Shown here one piece after another: positions 7,908 through 16,365 of a DNA stretch of 64,000 bases. The translations under genes and the position numbers were made by a program. The notes below the pieces were generated by a model, which was not told the origin of the DNA, ran no database searches, and saw only the letters and a program-made list of their open reading frames with translations. The DNA lies in NCBI GenBank assembly GCA_947427285.1, contig CANEHE010000004.1:60575-124574 (forward strand), in the 5' to 3' direction. The stretch's first letter is position 1. Each line of letters begins with the position of its first letter. The stretch is from an uncultured Porphyromonadaceae bacterium (GTDB lineage: Bacteria > Bacteroidota > Bacteroidia > Bacteroidales > Muribaculaceae).

Positions 7908-9427
7908 AATGCGGATTCCATGATTTGTTTCACTGCGGCTCCTATCCGGTCGGAGATATCGGAGGCCGTCATCCCCAGTTCACCTTTCACGGCAGCGGCC
8001 ATGTCGCCCGCCATGCCGTGGAAGAACACTCCCAGCGAGGCGGCATGTTCAGGACGGTAGCCCTGTGCGATAAATGCAGCCACCACGCCTGTAAGCACAT
8101 CTCCCGCGCCTGCGGTAGCCATGCCGGGATTGCCGGTGGAATTGAAATACACGCGGCCGGTAGGACGCACGATAGCTGTGTGATGACCCTTCAGCACGAT
8201 TATGATGTTATATCGTTTCGCAGCCTCGATGGCACGTGTGAGCCGCTGTTCGGCCGATGCGCACTCTCCGAAAAGCCGGTCGAATTCCCCGATGTGCGGG
8301 GTGATGACAGTGGCAGCGGGAAGTAGCGATAGCAGGGCCGGACGTTTCACGATGCAGTTCAATGCATCAGCATCGAGTACCAGAGGGATGGATGTCGTCT
8401 TCAACAGGGACTCGAGGGCATTGACGGTCTCGTCGGCGGTGCCGATTCCGGGTCCGACGGCTATCACCTGATGCTGATGGTGGGGAGTCATGTCGGATAT
8501 GAAACGCTCCTTGCGGTCAGGTTCAAACATCGCTTCCGGGACTGCCGTCTGAAGTATGTTGATTCCGCATGAACCGCTGTGCACCGTGACCAGACCCGCA
8601 CCGCTCTTCAGAGCGGCTTTCGCAGCCAGCACAGCCGCACCAGACATACCCATGCTCCCGGCCATGAGCAGCACCGAGCCATAGTCGCGTTTTCCGCTGT
8701 ATGGATTGCGGGGGCGCAACAGAGGCCGGATATTGCGTGGTTCCATCAGCATGAAATCGGTGGAGGTCTCCTTTATTTTCTCCTTGTCGAGATCTATGTC
8801 GAGCAACTTCCATTCGCCGATCACATCGGCGTTTTCCTCAAAGAAGAATGCCAGTCTGGGAAGCTGCATGGCCAGTGTGAGATCGGCATGCACAATGTCT
8901 CGGCGCATGGTGTTGGCGTTCCATTCGCCGAACAGGCCCGACGGTACATCTATCGACACCACAAAAGCCCCTGACTCGTTGATGAACTGGGCCACCGACT
9001 TGAATCCTCCCTGCAGCGGCATGCGAAGACCGGAGCCGAACAGGCCGTCGACTACCACATCGTTCGAATCAAGATAGGGGGGATTGAATTCTCGTCTCAC
9101 CTCTGTAAAGTCAACCCCCTCGATAGTGATCAGTTTTTTTCTCTCTTCATCGCAGTCGTGACTGAGTTTTCCGTTGACGTTGAAGAGAAACACCTCAACC
9201 TTACGGTAGCCCTGTTCTATAAGAAGACGTGCCACGGCAAGGGCGTCACCGCCGTTGTTGCCCGGACCAGCCACCACCACAATCCGTTGGCGGGGCATGA
9301 ACCGGGATATGATCTCCAGACTGATGGCTTCGGCAGCGCGTTCCATCAGCTGGATGCTGTCAATGGCCTGGGCTTCGCAGGTAGCGCGGTCCAGCTCCTG
9401 AAGGGCCCGGGAGTCTAATATCTTCAT
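7904..9427 (-). CDS. nnr: Bifunctional NAD(P)H-hydrate epimerase / ADP-dependent NAD(P)H-hydrate dehydratase
   Basis: The enzyme repairs hydrated NAD(P)H: the N-terminal epimerase interconverts R and S forms and the C-terminal kinase-like domain dehydrates the S form using ADP. In 507 residues it has the YjeF_N domain (about 1-215) with VAGPGNNGGDALAVARLL, and the ribokinase-like C-terminal domain (about 225-505) with GSVLLMAGSMGMSGAAVLAAKAALKSGAGL, ITPHIGEF and the catalytic NPGMATAGAGDVLTG. Fusion of NnrE and NnrD is the normal form in many bacteria. It is the first gene of a minus-strand operon with its own promoter. Confidence 0.95.
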   Translation of the reverse strand: MKILDSRALQELDRATCEAQAIDSIQLMERAAEAISLEIISRFMPRQRIVVVAGPGNNGGDALAVARLLIEQGYRKVEVFLFNVNGKLSHDCDEERKKLITIEGVDFTEVRREFNPPYLDSNDVVVDGLFGSGLRMPLQGGFKSVAQFINESGAFVVSIDVPSGLFGEWNANTMRRDIVHADLTLAMQLPRLAFFFEENADVIGEWKLLDIDLDKEKIKETSTDFMLMEPRNIRPLLRPRNPYSGKRDYGSVLLMAGSMGMSGAAVLAAKAALKSGAGLVTVHSGSCGINILQTAVPEAMFEPDRKERFISDMTPHHQHQVIAVGPGIGTADETVNALESLLKTTSIPLVLDADALNCIVKRPALLSLLPAATVITPHIGEFDRLFGECASAEQRLTRAIEAAKRYNIIIVLKGHHTAIVRPTGRVYFNSTGNPGMATAGAGDVLTGVVAAFIAQGYRPEHAASLGVFFHGMAGDMAAAVKGELGMTASDISDRIGAAVKQIMESAL

Positions 9428-9472
9428 CTTTCAGAAACAATGTTTGACCGGCCAACAAATGTGCCGGAGTTA

Positions 9473-9504
9473 CAAAGGTAGTAAATATTTCCCTTCTCGC
9501 CAAG
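9473..9504 (-). promoter_or_regulatory. Promoter of the nnr operon
   Basis: Read on the minus strand, CTTG (9504-9501), 20 nt, then TACCTTTG (9480-9473) matches the Bacteroidetes promoter consensus. Transcription would begin near 9466, about 40 nt before the nnr start. Confidence 0.6.
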
Positions 9505-9546
9505 CCGTGGGGATGAAAACAATTTTCAGAAACTACTGCATTCCGA

Positions 9547-10287
9547 TCAGCGCGGAGTGATGGTGAAGGTAATGGTGCCGCGCGTATCGCCTGCGCCACG
9601 CTTTGCGCTCCATCGGGCCTTACGGGCTGCCTGTTCACATTTGCGTCTTATGGTGGAACTTGCACTTCCCCGGGCCGAAGCCGAGATGACCGCCCCCTCT
9701 TCGTTGACCACTATGTCGACCGTGACCACGGTCTTGTTGGTCAGCTCCACTACCGGCTTGGGACATCCCAGAAATGTGCGTCCGCGGGCATTGCCGCTTA
9801 CTCCCACTCCAGCGGCTCCGGCACCGTTGTTGCTTGAGAATTTGCCGTCGGTGGAGCCGTTTTTGCCCGAGAACTTGTCGGCCATGCTTGATGACACTCT
9901 TTTCTTTTCCTCTTTGGTGACTGAAGGCTCCTTCACCTTCACGGGGCTTTCCGCTTTCTGGGTGATCTTTTTCTCAACAGTAGGCGCAGGTTCCGGATTT
10001 TCACCTTTCTCCACCGGACGTCTGACCTCTTCGGGCGAAAGTACAGGTTCTCCGATTTCGGATGGAGTGGCCTCATCCGTGAGGGGTGTGGACATCTCTC
10101 CGAGATCAATCAGTTCAGGATCGATAAACAGCTCCTCATCGCTCTGCTCCTCGGGAATGGATGCCGCGGCAAGTGCCGCCCGGTCCCAGGAAAGGGAGCA
10201 GGTGAACAGCACAGTGAGGAGCACACCGACAGCAAGAAAAGTGATGGCGGCGGCAATTAAAGAAGCCCGTTTCTCGAAATCTTTCAT
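9547..10287 (-). CDS. TonB-like energy transducer
   Basis: The 246-residue protein has one N-terminal membrane segment (LIAAAITFLAVGVLLTVLFT, about 10-29), a long Pro/Glu/Lys-rich periplasmic linker (about 50-160), a Gly/Asn-rich patch, and a C-terminal domain (about 170-246) with VVTVDIVVNEEGAVISAS and a helix rich in Arg/Lys, as in TonB and TolA-like proteins. It follows exbD with a 4-bp overlap and exbB further upstream, so the three form an inner-membrane energy-coupling complex using the proton gradient. Which outer-membrane receptors it serves is unknown. The SusC at 47557-50691 would need a TonB of this general kind. Confidence 0.82.
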   Translation of the reverse strand: MKDFEKRASLIAAAITFLAVGVLLTVLFTCSLSWDRAALAAASIPEEQSDEELFIDPELIDLGEMSTPLTDEATPSEIGEPVLSPEEVRRPVEKGENPEPAPTVEKKITQKAESPVKVKEPSVTKEEKKRVSSSMADKFSGKNGSTDGKFSSNNGAGAAGVGVSGNARGRTFLGCPKPVVELTNKTVVTVDIVVNEEGAVISASARGSASSTIRRKCEQAARKARWSAKRGAGDTRGTITFTITPR

Positions 10288-10727
10288 CTGGAAGGAGCTT
10301 CGGCCGCGCGTGTGGCCAGAACCATTTTCAAGCCGCTGCGGGCAGCCATGTCGAGAACTGTCACCACCTTGCCATATTCCACTTTCTCATCGGCATACAG
10401 GGCGATGGCACGGAGTGAATCCACCGCCTGTATCTGTGTCAGTGCTCCCTGCAGTTCTTCAGGAGCAATCTTGCGCGGATGGGCGTTCGCCGCCACGGAG
10501 TCGTTGCGGTCAGCCACAAGATAGTAGTTGTTGAGCGAATCGATGTATACTTCCGTGACAGGTTTCAACTGTGTGGCTTCGCCGCTTTGGGGAAGGTTGA
10601 CTTCCACCGCCGCCGGGAAGATAAGGGTACTCGTCACCATGAAGAAGATGAGAAGCAGAAAAATGACGTCTGTCATCGACGACATCGAGAAGGTGGCCAG
10701 CGAGGGATATTGTTTCCGGAGAGCCAT
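10284..10727 (-). CDS. exbD: ExbD/TolR family biopolymer transport protein
   Basis: ExbD/TolR proteins are single-span inner-membrane subunits that work with ExbB/TolQ and TonB to use the proton gradient. The 147-residue protein has an N-terminal membrane helix (SSMTDVIFLLLIFFMVTSTLIFP, about 16-38) with the essential Asp at residue 20 in MTDVIF, then a periplasmic domain with the usual INNYY..., ALTQIQAVD and IALYADEKVEYGKVVTVLDMA... pattern. It lies between exbB (33 nt upstream) and the tonB-like gene (4-bp overlap). Confidence 0.9.
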   Translation of the reverse strand: MALRKQYPSLATFSMSSMTDVIFLLLIFFMVTSTLIFPAAVEVNLPQSGEATQLKPVTEVYIDSLNNYYLVADRNDSVAANAHPRKIAPEELQGALTQIQAVDSLRAIALYADEKVEYGKVVTVLDMAARSGLKMVLATRAAEAPSR

Positions 10728-10760
10728 AATTTCTTGATTTGAAGTGTATGGAGGGCCGCT

Positions 10761-11387
10761 TCAGGCAGCCGGTTCGTTGAGAAGGTCCATGAATTCCATG
10801 GTCTTGCCCTCAAGGTCGCGCATCACACGGTTCACGCGGGCCGTCAGATAGTTGTAGGCGAAAAGGGCGAGAATGCCCACCACAAGACCGGCCACCGTGG
10901 TGACAAGGGCCTGATAGATACCCGAAGAAAGGACGGTGATGTTGGCACTCACTCCTGCCCCGGCCAGAGCATAGAAAGCCTCTATCATACCGACCACTGT
11001 GCCGAGGAAACCAATCATGGGGGCACCGGCGGCTGTAGTGGAAAGCCAGGTGAACCCCTTTCCGAGAGCGGACACCTCCATGTTGCCGGTATTCTCAATG
11101 GCGATCAGCACATCGTTCATCGGACGCCCTATCCGGCTTATACCTTTAAGAATCAGTCTTGAATATGGCGAGTCGGTCTTTTTGCACAGTGCCACGGCAC
11201 TCTCTATGTCATTTTCATGGATATATTCACGGATACGGTTCATGAATGTTCCGTCTTCGCGTGAGGCACGGTTGATGACGATGCATCGTTCGGCGAATAT
11301 ATAGATGCTGACCACCAACAGGAGTGCGAGGGGAATCATAAGATAGCCGCCGTCTATCACGAGCGACCAGAAAGAGAGGGTATTCAT
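10761..11387 (-). CDS. exbB: MotA/TolQ/ExbB family proton channel protein
   Basis: The start is placed at 11387 (MNTLSFWSLVIDGGYLMIPL) rather than the longer in-frame start at 11426. The longer form would overlap pdxJ and add a charged, non-membrane extension. The resulting 208 residues hold three membrane segments: about 8-28, then a pair near 110-135 and 150-175. The conserved TAAGAPMIGFLGTVVGMIEAF and GIYQALVTTVAGLVVGI segments are those of ExbB/TolQ proton channels. It forms an operon with exbD and a tonB-like gene, downstream of pdxJ. Confidence 0.9.
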   Translation of the reverse strand: MNTLSFWSLVIDGGYLMIPLALLLVVSIYIFAERCIVINRASREDGTFMNRIREYIHENDIESAVALCKKTDSPYSRLILKGISRIGRPMNDVLIAIENTGNMEVSALGKGFTWLSTTAAGAPMIGFLGTVVGMIEAFYALAGAGVSANITVLSSGIYQALVTTVAGLVVGILALFAYNYLTARVNRVMRDLEGKTMEFMDLLNEPAA

Positions 11388-11422
11388 AAATTTGTATTTT
11401 TTAACAGCTTGCAGACATCCTC

Positions 11423-12139
11423 TCAAGGACGCAGACAGCGGAGATATTCTTGGATAGTTTTTTCGATGCCGAGATACAGGGCATCGGAGATGATGGCGTG
11501 GCCTATGCTCACTTCGTCGAGCCAGGGGATGCGTTCGGCGAAAAACCGTAGGTTCAGCAGATTCAAGTCGTGCCCAGCGTTAAGTCCGAGTCCAGCGTCG
11601 CGGGCGGTTTCGGCAGCCTTTACAAAAGGTGCAATGGCAGCCTCACGGTTGCGGGCATAGTTGTCCGCGTATGGTTTGGTATATAGTTCCACACGGTCGG
11701 CACCGATCTCCCGGGCAGCCTGTATCTGTTCCGGATCGGCGGCCACAAATATCGACGCCCGTATGCCATGCCCTTTGAGCCGGGAGCATATCTCCCGCAG
11801 AAAGGCTGCGTTTGACTTCACATCCCATCCGGCAGATGAGGTCAACACGTCCGGACTGTCGGGCACCAGTGTGCACTGTGCAGGACGCACCTCCTCCACC
11901 AGACTCATGAAATCTTCCGCCGGATAACCCTCGATATTGAATTCCGTATCGATCACGTGTTGCAAAGCGCGGACATCATCGCGCCGTATATGGCGTTCGT
12001 CGGGACGGGGATGTACGGTGATCCCCTGTGCGCCGAAACGTTCGCAGTCGATGGCGAAACGCACCACGTCCGGGACATTCTCACCCCGGGCATTGCGCAG
12101 TGTGGCCACCTTATTGATGTTGACACTCAGTCGCGTCAT
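11423..12139 (-). CDS. pdxJ: Pyridoxine 5'-phosphate synthase
   Basis: PdxJ condenses 1-deoxy-D-xylulose 5-phosphate with 3-amino-2-oxopropyl phosphate to make pyridoxine 5'-phosphate, the last step of DXP-dependent vitamin B6 synthesis. This 238-residue TIM-barrel protein has [16 protein letters not shown] at the start, [39 protein letters not shown] and [10 protein letters not shown] motifs, and the full family length. It is the first gene before exbB (11387) and is divergent from the CBS-nadK unit, an arrangement common in Bacteroidetes. Confidence 0.95.
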   Translation of the reverse strand: MTRLSVNINKVATLRNARGENVPDVVRFAIDCERFGAQGITVHPRPDERHIRRDDVRALQHVIDTEFNIEGYPAEDFMSLVEEVRPAQCTLVPDSPDVLTSSAGWDVKSNAAFLREICSRLKGHGIRASIFVAADPEQIQAAREIGADRVELYTKPYADNYARNREAAIAPFVKAAETARDAGLGLNAGHDLNLLNLRFFAERIPWLDEVSIGHAIISDALYLGIEKTIQEYLRCLRP

Positions 12140-12328
12140 ATTAAGTCTATATTAAATCTAATATTTTTTAATCAGTCTGATGGTTGGTTTCGATGAACCT
12201 CCGGTTTTCTGGCACAAGATTTGCAGTGATGGTAATTTCCGCCGCAACAACATTGATGTCATCTGTGTTTTCTATGTAAGAAAACCCGGTGAGGTGTCGG
12301 ATTGAGGCGGGATAACCGCTTCAGAGTG

Positions 12329-12336
12329 CAAAAGTA
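12329..12336 (-). promoter_or_regulatory. Possible -7 box for pdxJ
   Basis: TACTTTTG on the minus strand matches the -7 consensus, but no TTTG lies 19-21 nt upstream. It would leave a leader of about 185 nt. The remainder of 12140-12422 shows no gene. Confidence 0.35.
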
Positions 12337-12379
12337 GAAAAAATTCCTTTACCCGCCGCCTCATGAGCGGATTTTTATC

Positions 12380-12387
12380 TATCTTTG
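12380..12387 (+). promoter_or_regulatory. -7 box for the CBS-nadK unit; fixes the start of the CBS gene
   Basis: TATCTTTG matches TAnnTTTG; a clear -33 TTTG is missing. If used, transcription begins near 12394. The in-frame ATG at 12363 then lies upstream of the transcript, and the ATG at 12423 is the first usable start. Confidence 0.45.
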
Positions 12388-12422
12388 TAGATTGTCTGAC
12401 CTTTCGGGGTCAGGTTTCACCA

Positions 12423-12962
12423 ATGCCAATGACTGCAAAAGACGCCATATCGACCAGTCCTGCCGGTTTCGTCAATGACTTCGGCGAAATTCCCGCATCA
12501 TCTCTTCCCACATCATTGAAAGTTGATGCCGGAGAACCCCTTTGCGATGTCATTCCCCGGCTTCTCTCATCCCCTTCACACAGGCTGACTGTCACTGACG
12601 GTGCGGAGTATGTGGGCAGTATCGACATGCCCTCCATGCTTGAGGCTGTCGGACGCATGTTCCCTCCTCGGGAGGATTCCTCTCAGATTACACTGGAGTG
12701 TGATCCCGCCGACTACAGCGCCTCGCTCATAGCCAGAGCTGTGGAGGATGTCGACGCGCATCTGCTGGACTTATGGACTGACTCCTCGCCAGAAGGGCGC
12801 ACCTCGGTCACTTTGCGGGTACGCCTCGACAATCCAGAGGCGGCGGTCCGCAGTCTACGCCGTTATGGCTATGATGTGACCGATGCTGTTGGTCCAACGT
12901 CGCCGTCACCGATTGTAGAGGAGGAACGTCTGTCAGCTCTCCGTCTGTTTTTAAATGTTTAA
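12423..12962 (+). CDS. CBS-domain protein upstream of nadK
   Basis: The 179-residue product (from the ATG at 12423; another ATG at 12429) contains one CBS-like half module (about 25-75, ...LCDVIPRLLSSPSHRLTVTDGAEYVGSIDMPSML) followed by an ACT-like ferredoxin fold (about 85-150, ITLECDPADYSASLIARAVEDVDAHLLDL, then VTLRVRLDNPEAAVRSLRRYGYDV). Such proteins usually sense adenine nucleotides or amino acids. It precedes nadK by 15 nt in one unit, so a role in tuning NADP synthesis is possible, but this is inference. Being acidic and without membrane segments, it should be cytosolic. Confidence 0.7.
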   Translation: MPMTAKDAISTSPAGFVNDFGEIPASSLPTSLKVDAGEPLCDVIPRLLSSPSHRLTVTDGAEYVGSIDMPSMLEAVGRMFPPREDSSQITLECDPADYSASLIARAVEDVDAHLLDLWTDSSPEGRTSVTLRVRLDNPEAAVRSLRRYGYDVTDAVGPTSPSPIVEEERLSALRLFLNV

Positions 12963-12977
12963 TTTTCAACCTTTACC

Positions 12978-13841
12978 ATGTTGTTAGCTATATGTGGCAG
13001 CCGGCATCAGGACAGTTGTCTGCCGGAGATCAGCCGCTTTTTCGGTCTTCTGGCTGAGGAAGGGTTTTCCGCCCATATCCATCCGCGGTTTTATTCATAT
13101 CTGACAGACAAGGGAGTGAGACTTCCCGCCGGATTCAGATCCGCCGACATGCAGCCACGCGGAGCTGTGGCTGCCCTCAGCCTTGGCGGCGACGGCACAT
13201 TTCTACGGGCCGCACAGTGGATCGGCGATTCGGAGATTCCAATACTCGGTATCAACACCGGACATCTCGGATTTCTTGCCCACTGTTCTCTTGCCGACGC
13301 ATCGGAGGTGGCATCGCTTCTCGCATCGGGCAATTTCTCCTCCAGTCCGAGAATGCTGTTGAAGGTGGAAGGAGATCAGGTTCCCGAGCATATCTGGCCG
13401 TTTGCCCTCAATGAAGTGGCGATCCTCAAGGAGGACACGTCATCAATGATAAATGTCGACACAAGCATCGACGGGTATTTTCTGGCAGACTATCTGGCCG
13501 ACGGCCTGATCATCGCCACACCCACCGGCTCCACCGGTTACAATCTCTCCGTCGGCGGTCCGATTCTGCAACCCGAACTTGACTGCAGCGTCATATCACC
13601 CATCGCGCCGCACAGCCTCACCATGCGTCCGTTGGTGGTCGGAGCCGACACCACAATAAAAGCCACAGTCACCTCCCGTGCCCTTACCTATCGCGTGAGC
13701 CTCGACGGCCGTTCGTTCGTGATGAAATGCGGATCTTCCATCACGATAAACCGGGCTCCGTTCTGCATACATGCTCTCTCTCTGCCGGGTGACAATTTCC
13801 CCTCCACACTGCGCCAGAAACTGCATTGGGCTGTCAGATAA
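12978..13841 (+). CDS. nadK: NAD kinase
   Basis: NadK phosphorylates NAD to NADP using ATP or polyphosphate. The 287-residue protein shows the family's GGDGTFL motif (SLGGDGTFLRAAQ, about residue 70), INTGHLGFLA, the NE motif (FALNEVAI), the Ser/Thr-rich TPTGSTGYNLSVGGPI, and IAPHSLTMRPLV. Length is normal. The ATG at 12978 follows the CBS gene by 15 nt. It ends 6 nt before the convergent Crp/Fnr gene. Confidence 0.95.
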   Translation: MLLAICGSRHQDSCLPEISRFFGLLAEEGFSAHIHPRFYSYLTDKGVRLPAGFRSADMQPRGAVAALSLGGDGTFLRAAQWIGDSEIPILGINTGHLGFLAHCSLADASEVASLLASGNFSSSPRMLLKVEGDQVPEHIWPFALNEVAILKEDTSSMINVDTSIDGYFLADYLADGLIIATPTGSTGYNLSVGGPILQPELDCSVISPIAPHSLTMRPLVVGADTTIKATVTSRALTYRVSLDGRSFVMKCGSSITINRAPFCIHALSLPGDNFPSTLRQKLHWAVR

Positions 13842-13847
13842 CCCTCT

Positions 13848-14447
13848 CTATACTTTCGCCCGGATAGCAGAGAGATATTCGGGAGTTATGCCCAGATATG
13901 TAGCTATGATTCTTAGAGATACATTTCTTATGATTTCCGGACGATGCCTCATGAGAGCCACGTAGCGCGCCTGTGCGTCTCCCTTGATTTCCCTTCGGCG
14001 TATCTCATAGTGATAAAGCTGACATTGGGCCAGCCGAAGATTCCACTGGGCAAAACAATGGTTACTCTCCACAAGGCTGTCAAAATCCTTCCGGGCTATT
14101 TTCAACAGCGTGGAAGGACAGCAGGCCGCATAGTTCTCCGAACTCGGTTCTGACCCGTAATAGCAATGCATAGGTTGCACTATGACCCCCGGAAGACCGA
14201 AAGACAATGTTATTTCCTGACGTCCGTCACTATACCAGCACCGCATTATCCCCTCAAGGAGAAGATAGAGATTATCGTCCACTTCTCCGGCGGCGATCAC
14301 ATTCTGACCTCGACGTAAAGTAAGTAATTCCCCTTTGGATATGAACTCGTCAATCACCTCGGGAGGCATACGGTAACTGCATTCTTTGTTGAGCAATTGA
14401 TGAGCCAGCCGACGATATTCTGGAGTCAATTCTGTCATAAGCAACAT
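13848..14447 (-). CDS. Crp/Fnr family transcriptional regulator
   Basis: A 199-residue DNA-binding protein with an N-terminal cyclic-nucleotide-binding beta roll (about 30-120; LRRGQNVIAAGEVDDNLYLLLEGIMRCWYSDGRQEITLSFGLPG) and a C-terminal helix-turn-helix (about 170-197; NVSLRIIATYLGITPEYLSAIRAK). The roll lacks the cysteines of Fnr and the full cAMP-contact pattern of Crp, as is common in Bacteroidetes members, so its ligand is unknown. The HTH ends at the extreme C-terminus. It is monocistronic and convergent with nadK. The start may be three codons later (MTELT). Confidence 0.85.
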   Translation of the reverse strand: MLLMTELTPEYRRLAHQLLNKECSYRMPPEVIDEFISKGELLTLRRGQNVIAAGEVDDNLYLLLEGIMRCWYSDGRQEITLSFGLPGVIVQPMHCYYGSEPSSENYAACCPSTLLKIARKDFDSLVESNHCFAQWNLRLAQCQLYHYEIRRREIKGDAQARYVALMRHRPEIIRNVSLRIIATYLGITPEYLSAIRAKV

Positions 14448-14521
14448 CCCGTCTTAATATAACCCTTTATAATATATACATCGGATTGCCAACGTTTATT
14501 GTGTATCGTCCTACAAGAAAG

Positions 14522-14549
14522 AAGCCGGAGTCTTCTCCGACCCCGGCTT
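14522..14549. terminator. Hairpin downstream of the BspA-like gene
   Basis: AAGCCGG (14522-14528) pairs with CCGGCTT (14543-14549). On the minus strand it follows the BspA-like stop by about 30 nt and is followed by CTTTCTTG, suiting a terminator for that gene. Confidence 0.55.
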
Positions 14550-14580
14550 GGCAATAACAGCCATATTTTATGATATCGGC

Positions 14581-16089
14581 TCAAAAAGCCACCTTATATG
14601 TACGGCCATCCGCGCGTACCACATAGATGCCTTTTGCATAAAGAGCGATGTGTCCTCCGTCACCTTTATATACTGTCTGTCCGGAAATAGTATGGATCTC
14701 GACATAAGACGCATCTGTCATGATGCCATCGGAGCAAATCCGGATCGGATCATCTGCAGAGCCTACTGTCTTTATACCGGAATTGTCCGCTTCAATTGTC
14801 GTGAAGTTTTTCCAGCTGTCTGCAGTTTTGTATGCGTCTACAGAACCCGACGGAACTTTCAGCACGGCAGAAGAAAAAACTGCTGCAGGGAAAAGCGGAT
14901 ATCTGTCGGTTATCTGGCATACAGGAGGTTCGGGATTCAGACAGACAACTTCTTTAAGTGCACTGCATTTATCGAACACACGCAACTGAATCACTCCCAA
15001 TCCCGTACCTATTGTCATTTTTGCCATACGTTTGCATCCGCTGAAAGCTGTCATGCCCACCTTGATGACAGAGTTGGGAATCACAAGTTCGGTGATCCCC
15101 GCATCCGCAAAGGCTCCGTCGCCGATACTGGTGAGGGTCTCCCCTTTGATTTCCAGTTTGGAGAGATTCACACAAGCAGAGAAAGCGTTAGTGCCGATCG
15201 ATGTCACTCCCGGCTGTATGGTCACTCCGGTTATGGAAGTTTTCATGAAGGCATTTGAGGAGATGGTGGTGAGAGTTTCGGGAAGAGCAAGGTGTCCCGT
15301 AAGTTTTTTACAGGATGAGAATGCGCTCATCCCTATTTCTCTGAGCCTGGATTCCTCCGGGATAACGAGAGAGGTCATCTGGTCGCAATACAGGAAAGCG
15401 GATGAACCGATGAAAGAGACGGAGGCAGCCAGTGTAAGGGAGGCAAGCACCTGATCGGTGTTGAACGCCTCGGTTCCGATGGAATCCGTCCCTTCGGGCA
15501 CGACGTATGTGGTTGCCTTGCCGCACGGATATGCCTGAAGTGTTTTGCCACTGATTGAGAACAGGACTCCTTCGATCGATTTGAATGACGGGTTTCCTTC
15601 TTCCACATTGATGGATTTCAATTCCAGATTCTGCACAAACGGATTCCGATATATGGAAGTGACAGTGGCAGGAATGGTGATGGACTGAAGTTTTCTGCAT
15701 GCGGAAAAGCAGGCACTGGGAATCTCCGTGATACGGGTATCTCCCAGGTTAACACTTTCCAAGGCATAACACCCTGAAAAAGCGGATTTCCCCATTTCCG
15801 CAATAGTAGAAGGGAGTGTGACGGTCTTTATCTTCTCACATCTGTTGAAACAGTCATCATCAAGTTGCGTCACTGCATACGTCTTTCCATCGTAGTTTAT
15901 GGATTGCGGCACGATTACGGATGTCAGTTCTTCATAACTTTTATCAAATATGATCATTGCCGTGGAGTCGGAGACAGCAGTGTATGACAGACCGTCGACG
16001 ACGAATGATTTGGAGTCGGCAGCGAATGCCGGCAGTATGGCTACGGTCGCCAGCAAAGCTGCGACGGGTCGAAAATAGAAATTTCTCAT
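14581..16089 (-). CDS. BspA-like leucine-rich-repeat surface protein with sorting-type tail
   Basis: The 502-residue protein has a signal peptide (about 1-23, ending AFA), the N-terminal strand domain shared by all BspA-like proteins of this window (F.VDGL.Y..., then IVPQSI...YAV), tandem LRR_5 repeats of about 23 residues (about 60-400; IGTEAFNTDQVLASLTL and similar, each with a Phe/Cys-rich turn), and a C-terminal tail (about 440-502; SYVEIHTISGQTVYKGDG...AKGIYVVRADGRTYKV) resembling type IX secretion sorting domains. It is probably displayed on the surface and involved in adhesion, as BspA of Tannerella is; that role is inference. It has an ordinary promoter, unlike the other BspA operons here. 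Confidence 0.85.
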   Translation of the reverse strand: MRNFYFRPVAALLATVAILPAFAADSKSFVVDGLSYTAVSDSTAMIIFDKSYEELTSVIVPQSINYDGKTYAVTQLDDDCFNRCEKIKTVTLPSTIAEMGKSAFSGCYALESVNLGDTRITEIPSACFSACRKLQSITIPATVTSIYRNPFVQNLELKSINVEEGNPSFKSIEGVLFSISGKTLQAYPCGKATTYVVPEGTDSIGTEAFNTDQVLASLTLAASVSFIGSSAFLYCDQMTSLVIPEESRLREIGMSAFSSCKKLTGHLALPETLTTISSNAFMKTSITGVTIQPGVTSIGTNAFSACVNLSKLEIKGETLTSIGDGAFADAGITELVIPNSVIKVGMTAFSGCKRMAKMTIGTGLGVIQLRVFDKCSALKEVVCLNPEPPVCQITDRYPLFPAAVFSSAVLKVPSGSVDAYKTADSWKNFTTIEADNSGIKTVGSADDPIRICSDGIMTDASYVEIHTISGQTVYKGDGGHIALYAKGIYVVRADGRTYKVAF

Positions 16090-16184
16090 TGGCTTTGATT
16101 TGTTAGATTCAACATATACTTTAATTAGGTGACGCTAACAGAGATTCCGGAATATAGGGTAACGTCTGGACTCAAGTCCTGTCG

Positions 16185-16217
16185 CAAAGATAACATGAAA
16201 AGAATTGTCATTGCAAA
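16185..16217 (-). promoter_or_regulatory. Promoter of the BspA-like gene at 14581-16089
   Basis: On the minus strand TTTG (16217-16214) is followed after 21 nt by TATCTTTG (16192-16185), a standard Bacteroidetes promoter about 95 nt before the start codon. The poly-G element found at the other BspA operons is absent. Confidence 0.6.
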
Positions 16218-16302
16218 ATTTCAGGCAAGAAACTGATGGCTGGAAATCATTTCTTAAGACATCTTAAGGGTCTTGTTCGTATTCTCTTTTGCAAGCATAC
16301 AG

Positions 16303-16336
16303 GAGGCCGCCTCCGGAGAATTTCGGAAGCGGCCTC
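16303..16336. terminator. Terminator hairpin after the GLUG gene
   Basis: A 13-bp stem with one mismatch (16303-16315 with 16324-16336, arms GAGGCCGC / GCGGCCTC at the base) lies about 30 nt beyond the stop of the giant GLUG-repeat gene. No strong T-tract follows on the minus strand. Confidence 0.55.
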
Positions 16337-16365
16337 GGTTATTTTCAGTAACGTGATGTATGGAG

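Noticed and set aside
9050..9075. TTCGAATC resembling a tRNA T-loop
   Set aside because: It lies inside the nnr coding region and no cloverleaf can be drawn around it.
9557..10534. Plus-strand frame of 325 codons
   Set aside because: It is antisense to the tonB-like and exbD genes and rich in Ser, Pro and Val from biased codons; it is a shadow.
12363..12422. Longer N-terminus for the CBS protein
   Set aside because: This start lies upstream of the candidate -7 box at 12380, and the added residues are not conserved-looking.
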